Shown here one piece after another: positions 59,661-64,000 of a stretch of 64,000 nt of DNA (positions are counted from its first letter, which is position 1; every line of letters starts with the position of its first letter). Both the position numbers and the translations under genes were made by a program. Below the pieces are notes generated by a model. That model was not told where the DNA came from. It searched no databases and saw only the letters and a list, made by a program, of their open reading frames with translations. The DNA comes from Hoeflea sp. (GTDB lineage Bacteria; Pseudomonadota; Alphaproteobacteria; Rhizobiales; Rhizobiaceae), in assembly GCF_002733955.1 (NCBI RefSeq), contig NZ_NVXQ01000001.1, forward strand, positions 62,001 to 126,000, written 5' to 3'.

Positions 59661-60038
59661 TCAGTTAGGGACAGCTCTTCGTTCTCTGAAAGTCGTTCTC
59701 ACTTGCGGCGGGTGCCATCTGCCTTTCGCAAGCCTCAAACGCACGACGGAAGCATGCTTGGCTGCGTCCAATGGGTGCTTCACCTTGTGTCGCGTCGTGT
59801 TGCAGAAGTGGCAGGCAGCCACGATGTTCGGCGCAATATCCTCGCCGCCATCGCATCGAGCCTTGAGATGCTCGGCAGTGCATTGAAACCGCTTTGCCAG
59901 CCCAGGTGAAATCCCATAGCGCCCGATGAATTCCTCGGGCCTGGAATCCCACATCGGGTACCGGCAATAGAAACAGTAACCGCCTTGTCGCTGGGCCGCC
60001 TGTTTTCTGAGTTTCTTGAGTCTGTTTCCTGAAGTCAT
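59661..60038 (-). CDS. HNH endonuclease family protein
   Basis: A 125-residue protein with the HNH nuclease fold: zinc cysteines in GYCFYCRYPMW near 22-29 and CHFCN near 84-88, and the catalytic histidine in CTAEHLKARCDGG near 53-63 followed by the conserved Asn of IAPNIVAACHFC. The N-terminus is basic (RLKKLRKQAAQRQ), consistent with DNA binding. Stand-alone HNH proteins are common on mobile elements, phages and defence islands. Its neighbours hipBA support an accessory region. Confidence 0.75.
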   Translation of the reverse strand: MTSGNRLKKLRKQAAQRQGGYCFYCRYPMWDSRPEEFIGRYGISPGLAKRFQCTAEHLKARCDGGEDIAPNIVAACHFCNTTRHKVKHPLDAAKHASVVRLRLAKGRWHPPQVRTTFRERRAVPN

Positions 60039-60410
60039 GAGTCCACGTCCTTTGCTTCATTACTGAAGCGGACGTGCAATGACCCTTATGGGTCATCCCT
60101 CAATTGGGAGGAATTATCCTCGCACAAGACGACGTATACGTAATACGTCACTCCGCAGTCTTTGAACGGTACGAGCGCCTTATAGGCGTTTCGCTGACGA
60201 GATCGTCTGTTACGACACCAAGCAAGCCATTTGTCTTGCTTCCATCCAATTTCAGCTTAGCAAAAGATCAGCTGTGATCAAGCGACTTCGCGGTCGCCTT
60301 ACCGAGAGGGAAGAATTCTTCATTTTCTTCACGAGCTTCCTTATCGGGAAGTTTTCATGGATTATTGATTATTCTTCCTGTACGGTAAGACAAAATATGG
60401 AGAGCACCTC
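60039..60410. promoter_or_regulatory. Non-coding gap with a palindrome before hipB
   Basis: No gene. GACGTAT-ACGTA-ATACGTC (60131-60149) is a perfect 7-bp inverted repeat. GTAAGACAAAAT (60385-60396), directly upstream of hipB, repeats 59551-59562 and may be a HipB operator half-site. The last 60 bases are AT-rich and promoter-like. Confidence 0.4.
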
Positions 60411-60677
60411 ATGATCCGTTCAGCGGCAGATTTCGGCGCACTTGTTCGAGACCACAGGAAAAAATTGGGCTGGACCCAGACCCAACTTGCCGAACGTTGC
60501 GGGACCGGTGAACGTTTTATCGTCGACCTGGAGAGCGGCAAGCCCAGCTGCCATCTTGAGAAATCACTCATCGCAGCACGGACGGTGGGCATCGATCTCG
60601 GTGACCTGAAATCTGCGACACCGCCTGATGCCCCTGAAGCCGATGACGATCTCGGCTATCTGCCCCGTTTCTCCTAA
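60411..60677 (+). CDS. hipB: HipB-type antitoxin (XRE-family DNA-binding protein)
   Basis: An 88-residue helix-turn-helix protein. The DNA-binding helices are in DFGALVRDHRKKLGWTQTQ and LAERCGTGERFIVDLESGK (about 7-45). The short C-terminal tail is acidic (PDAPEADDD). It precedes hipA by 12 bases and should bind the toxin and repress the shared promoter. Confidence 0.9.
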   Translation: MIRSAADFGALVRDHRKKLGWTQTQLAERCGTGERFIVDLESGKPSCHLEKSLIAARTVGIDLGDLKSATPPDAPEADDDLGYLPRFS

Positions 60678-60689
60678 CCAGGTGCCATC

Positions 60690-61934
60690 GTGACGACGAT
60701 CTTCTACGAAACATGGCCAGTCGCTCAGCTCACCGAGAAGGATGGGATTTCGCTCACCTATGAGCCGAGTTGGGAAAGTCGCGCCTCAGCATTCCCAATC
60801 TCGCTGACCATGCCTTTGAGGTCAGGCCCCTATGGTGCAGATCAGATCATGCCCTGGCTTGCCAATCTTCTGCCTGAATCGCATCTCTCCGAGATCGGTC
60901 AGCAGCTCAAGATTTCGCCTCAGGACATTGTCGGCCTTCTCATGAACATCGGCCGCGACACAGCAGGGGCCTTTGCGATCGGCGAACCGCGCCGAGACGG
61001 AAATAATTTCCGCATTGTTCCCGATGAGGCAGCGCTTGAGCGCATCCTGAACGAACTTCCAGAGCGCCCTTTCCTGATTGGAGAGCAGGGGGTCTCCATG
61101 TCGTTGGCGGGTGTGCAGGACAAACTGCCTGTCTACATTGGTAAACATGGCAAGATAGCTATTCCCGTCGATGGCACGCCCTCCACACACATACTGAAGC
61201 CGGATATCAAACGCCTGGCCGGCAGCGTTCAAAATGAAGCCTTCTGCATGACCTTGGCCAAGCTCTGCGGTCTGGAGACGGCCGAGGTGACCACCGGCAG
61301 AGCGGGCAAGCGTGATTACCTTCTGGTCAAGCGTTACGACCGCATCGCCGACAGCCAGGGGACAATCCGCCGTGTCCACCAGGAAGATTTTTGCCAGTTG
61401 CTCGGCCTGTTCCCGTCAGAAAAATACGAACGTGCGGGGCTTGGTCAGCGCAGCGGCGCATCACTGGTGCAGATGTTCGATGTCTTGACGCGATACGTTT
61501 CCCCTGGCGAAAGGCTGAAGCTGCTCGACGCCGTGATTTTCAACATCCTGATTTGCAACTCCGACTCCCATGCCAAGAACTATTCAGTTCTCATTGGTGC
61601 GGCAGGAACTGCCAAACTTGCACCCCTTTATGACTTGATGTGCGCAGCAGTTTACAAACAAGTGGACCAGTCACTTCCGCAGCAACTTGCTACAAAGCGA
61701 AACGCCAATGAACTCCACGGGAAAGATTGGCGACAATTTGCAGAGGCTGTCGGATTGAGCCCAGTTTCGGTTGTCAGGCGTGTTCGCGAAATGATTGACC
61801 AGGTCATGAGTCAGCTGGATGGCAGACATCAGCCCCTCTTTGGTGGAGAAGGCGCAGGCGAAGAAATGGCCGACAAACTCGGCCACCTGGTAAGCAAGCG
61901 GTGTCGTCGGATAGATCGACAGCTTCGCCAGTGA
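60690..61934 (+). CDS. hipA: HipA-type serine/threonine kinase toxin
   Basis: A 414-residue kinase toxin. An N-terminal subdomain (1-110) is followed by the ATP-binding MSLAGVQDKLPVYI near 131-144, the substrate region ILKPDIKRLAGSVQNE, and the catalytic segment LICNSDSHAKNYSVLI near 292-307 with the metal-binding LAPLYDL after it. In E. coli HipA phosphorylates glutamyl-tRNA synthetase and induces dormancy. All catalytic residues appear intact. The GTG start at 60690 follows hipB closely. Confidence 0.92.
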   Translation: MTTIFYETWPVAQLTEKDGISLTYEPSWESRASAFPISLTMPLRSGPYGADQIMPWLANLLPESHLSEIGQQLKISPQDIVGLLMNIGRDTAGAFAIGEPRRDGNNFRIVPDEAALERILNELPERPFLIGEQGVSMSLAGVQDKLPVYIGKHGKIAIPVDGTPSTHILKPDIKRLAGSVQNEAFCMTLAKLCGLETAEVTTGRAGKRDYLLVKRYDRIADSQGTIRRVHQEDFCQLLGLFPSEKYERAGLGQRSGASLVQMFDVLTRYVSPGERLKLLDAVIFNILICNSDSHAKNYSVLIGAAGTAKLAPLYDLMCAAVYKQVDQSLPQQLATKRNANELHGKDWRQFAEAVGLSPVSVVRRVREMIDQVMSQLDGRHQPLFGGEGAGEEMADKLGHLVSKRCRRIDRQLRQ

Positions 61935-62316
61935 GGCCTGGTCAGAGCATTCTTGATTGCGGCGGCGGCGCACATGCAAAACACGGCCTCTCCACCTGAA
62001 AATTTGGCGAACAAGCGCCGCGAGATAAAGATTTCTCCGCAAGAAGAAATCATCACCGTTATGTCCGCAGGTTGGTCATAAATGCTCGTCTTGTTGCTTT
62101 TCGAGTTGGTTGAAATCGATCAAATCTGGCTGCACCAGAATGTTGTGATTTTCCCGAAATCGCTGGATTCCGACCATTGAAAAACTCAATAAAATCAACA
62201 AAACACTTTTAACGTCAATATGTTGACAATATAAAATAGTTTGACTTACTAAAAAATCGAGATGATCATAGACGTACAGCAACGTTCTGGATCGATGAGA
62301 AAGGTAATCAATCAAC
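61935..62316. promoter_or_regulatory. AT-rich gap with a promoter-like element
   Basis: No convincing gene. A good promoter match is TTGACA (62223-62228), 17 bases, then TTACTA (62246-62251), about 65 bases before the next start. The stretch 62160-62290 is much richer in A+T than the window average, in keeping with acquired DNA. Confidence 0.45.
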
Positions 62317-63422
62317 ATGTCGAGTAAATCAAACAATAACTCTAATAAAAATACTGAAAATACGTTTCTAGGCGCTGAAAGCGCGCAATCGGGTTCGACC
62401 GAAAACGCGGTATCACCTGAAGTGGCAAGCACACTGAAACGAGCGGCCGCAAAAATCACAGCGCTCAATCGCGATTCTACAGACAAGCTTTCGAGAAGGG
62501 TGCGATATTCGCGGAGGTAAAATACCTCGTCCCTGAGAAATCATTCGGACAGTGGCTGAAGACCTTCTCCGACTACAAAGTCCGCTCTGCGTGGAACTAC
62601 ACCTCGGTGCACGAACGCCTTCAGGACCATCGCGAGCAGCTGATCGCATCGGCGGTGTTGCCCACAGTGATGTTCGAGTTGGCCAAGGGCGAACCGGCGC
62701 AGATCGAAACCCTCGTTGCCCGCATCGCGGCTGGCGAGCGTCTAAAGGTAAAGGATATCAAAGAAGCGGTCGGGGGAAAACCGAAGTCCGACATTCCTCC
62801 TCTCGACGTCGGTGGACTTGCGGGGCTTCGCAAAGCGGCCGAAATCAAGCTGAGCACCGACATCGCCGAGTTCGAGAAGCGTGTGAAGCACATTTTGGTT
62901 CATGTCGGTGAGGCGCTGGATACGATCGAGCGCGGCAAGCGGGTCGTCAAGAATAAACTTGCTGCCAACATTGAAATCCAGAGTCGACATGCCCACGATC
63001 TCTTCAAAGTGATCGTTGCACCGATTCAGCCCCACAGTTGGAACGAGAATGGCAACTGGGAGATCGGCAAGCTGGACGATAGGACCTCGTGGGGCAAGGT
63101 TCAGCGGTTGCTACGTCAACTGGGCGGTGCCGATGATTGGCCACCGGCGAAGGAGCTGAATAGCTGGCTGGTTGATGAGGTGAATCCGGCACTTCGCTTT
63201 GTCATCTATAGGGAACCACTGACGGCCACGCCGCTGACCGCTAGCACTGCCGCTTCAGAGGTAGAGTCAGTGGAATCGACTGAGCATCCAGAGGCGACGA
63301 TGGTGGTAGAGACTCCGTCGGGCGCGCCGGATACGGCCATCACAGAGAGAGCACAGCGACCCAAGATTACTTCAATACCCAAAAAGGGCGGAAGCCAAGC
63401 AACGGTAGCAGAAGCGGCCTGA
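62317..63422 (+). pseudogene. Frameshifted gene, DUF3102-like plasmid/phage type
   Basis: The first frame starts at ATG 62317 (AAGG upstream) and encodes a Ser/Asn-rich N-terminus ending SPEVASTLKRAAAKITALNR. Near 62475-62490 coding sense moves to a second frame, with QAFEKGAIFAEVKYLVPEKS then FGQWLKTFSDYKVRSAWNY, and runs to the stop at 63422. The second frame has no start codon before 62607 and is open only from 62421, so one base was lost or two gained. KITALNRD...KGAIFAEVKYLVP resembles DUF3102-type proteins of plasmids and phages, and the rest is helical. It may be a true lesion, a sequencing error or, less likely, recoding. Confidence 0.6.
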
Positions 63423-63451
63423 CCGGCATCAACGCATTTGGGAATTCAGGG

Positions 63452-63475
63452 CCCGCTTCGGCGGGCTTCTTCGTA
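63452..63475 (+). terminator. Intrinsic terminator after the frameshifted gene
   Basis: GCCCGC-TTCG-GCGGGC (63452-63467) is followed by the T-rich TTCTTCGT, 30 bases after the stop at 63422. A clear simple hairpin terminator. Confidence 0.75.
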
Positions 63476-63973
63476 TCTGGATAGATGAGTGGCCCGCGTC
63501 ACCTGTTAACCATGCCGGAGCTCTTTGTTCCGGATGCGTTCTTCTTGCTTGCCGGATACGAAACTCCGGGCTACCTCTCATGTGTCGGCAGAAACCAAAT
63601 ATCTGCAGTGACTTAGTGGCCCCCGCCGATGCGTCAACATCGAACGAGGGCCTGACCCGCAACCTTGCATTAGAAGGAATTGGGCTATGTTGACCCTTAA
63701 CGCCATCTCCCTGAATGGGAAAGACCATTCGCACTGCTCTCCTGTTGAAACACGATCGCGGCAAGGCCTTCGGCTGTTTGGCGACCTGTCGCCATCACCT
63801 ATCTCGCTTTCGCACCGCTGATTGTTCCGACACACTGCGATCACGCCCAATTCCTTGCTGACATCATGGTTGCTGCCGCCCGTATGGGCAGCCAATGCGG
63901 AAATTATTTCCGCCTGTGACCCCGCTTGTCTGCATGGATTTTGCCGTCATCGCTCCTCAACAGGAGACACCCA
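63476..63973. other. Gap without a convincing gene
   Basis: Short frames on both strands are interrupted. Segments such as HAQFLADIMVAAARMGSQCG (about 63840-63900) look coding-like but lack a start. It may hold a decayed gene. Confidence 0.35.
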
Positions 63974-64000
63974 ATGACCAAACAAATCCTCAAGACCACG
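63974..64000 (+). CDS. Start of a gene cut off by the window edge
   Basis: ATG 63974 follows CAGGAG at the usual distance, and the frame MTKQILKTT is open to the last base. Only nine codons are visible, so no family can be named. Confidence 0.5.

Noticed and set aside
62076-62486. 136-codon minus-strand frame in the AT-rich segment
   Set aside because: It overlaps the N-terminal part of the + strand frameshifted gene and has no motif or ribosome site.
1-64000. tRNA, rRNA, CRISPR arrays and full insertion sequences
   Set aside because: I looked for conserved tRNA arms, rRNA segments, regularly spaced repeats and transposases with terminal repeats and saw none that I could support.

Overview
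This is a GC-rich alphaproteobacterial window whose gene families, the two TGA-N9-TCA iron-responsive operators (RirA type) and the TRAP/ABC-heavy catabolic content fit a Rhizobiales genome, possibly a marine Hoeflea- or Phyllobacteriaceae-like organism. That placement is inference. I see no rRNA, tRNA or CRISPR array.

Layout. (1) 1-1721: the 3' part of a fused class II aldolase/short-chain dehydrogenase. (2) 1932-21060: a large formate dehydrogenase (FDH) island. On the + strand are a TorD-type chaperone, a small Tat-signal protein, the three subunits of a periplasmic quinone-linked FDH (Cys-ligated, Mo/W-bisMGD), a 42-residue membrane peptide, DUF6494, a degenerate biotin/lipoate-ligase fold and DUF6352. 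They are followed by a minus-strand multi-cluster Fe-S protein facing DUF3305-DUF3306, and then by an Mrp-tupBCA operon (Fe-S carrier plus tungstate ABC transporter). Convergent to this is a tightly overlapping fdhD-mobA-mobB-moeA operon for molybdopterin cofactor maturation. Structural genes, metal uptake, cofactor assembly and several uncharacterised helpers thus sit together. This is the most interesting system in the window.

(3) 21828-28869: an iron-acquisition island with a TonB-dependent siderophore receptor carrying an unusual Ala/Arg/Glu-rich linker, a PiuC-type dioxygenase and exbB-exbD-tonB. Convergent to it are hemP and an FMN alpha-hydroxy-acid oxidase. A TGA-N9-TCA operator lies upstream of each half. 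(4) 29024-39526: a TIM-barrel isomerase, a nucleotide-pyrophosphatase-like phosphodiesterase, a five-gene peptide-type ABC transporter, a sulfatase-family enzyme and its MarR regulator. (5) 39666-45180: a TAXI-type TRAP transporter with fused permease, an epimerase-type dehydrogenase, an internally deleted SDR pseudogene and a cupin.

(6) 45361-59070: a catabolic island bounded by two LysR regulators. It holds a DctPQM TRAP transporter, a cyclase-family hydrolase, an OsmC protein and a fumarylacetoacetate-hydrolase-family enzyme. A decayed second cyclase follows, then an MFS carrier, an FAD monooxygenase overlapping a Rieske protein, an extradiol-type dioxygenase, an alpha/beta hydrolase and a secreted metallo-beta-lactamase-fold hydrolase. 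Together these look like an aromatic-ring degradation route of unknown substrate. (7) 59071-64000: a less orderly, partly AT-rich accessory segment with an HNH endonuclease, a hipBA toxin-antitoxin pair, a frameshifted gene of plasmid/phage flavour and the first codons of a further gene.

Many genes overlap by 4 bases (ATGA or GTGA), which indicates translationally coupled operons. Start codons were chosen from Shine-Dalgarno spacing where possible; functions rest on motifs and family recognition, not on database searches.
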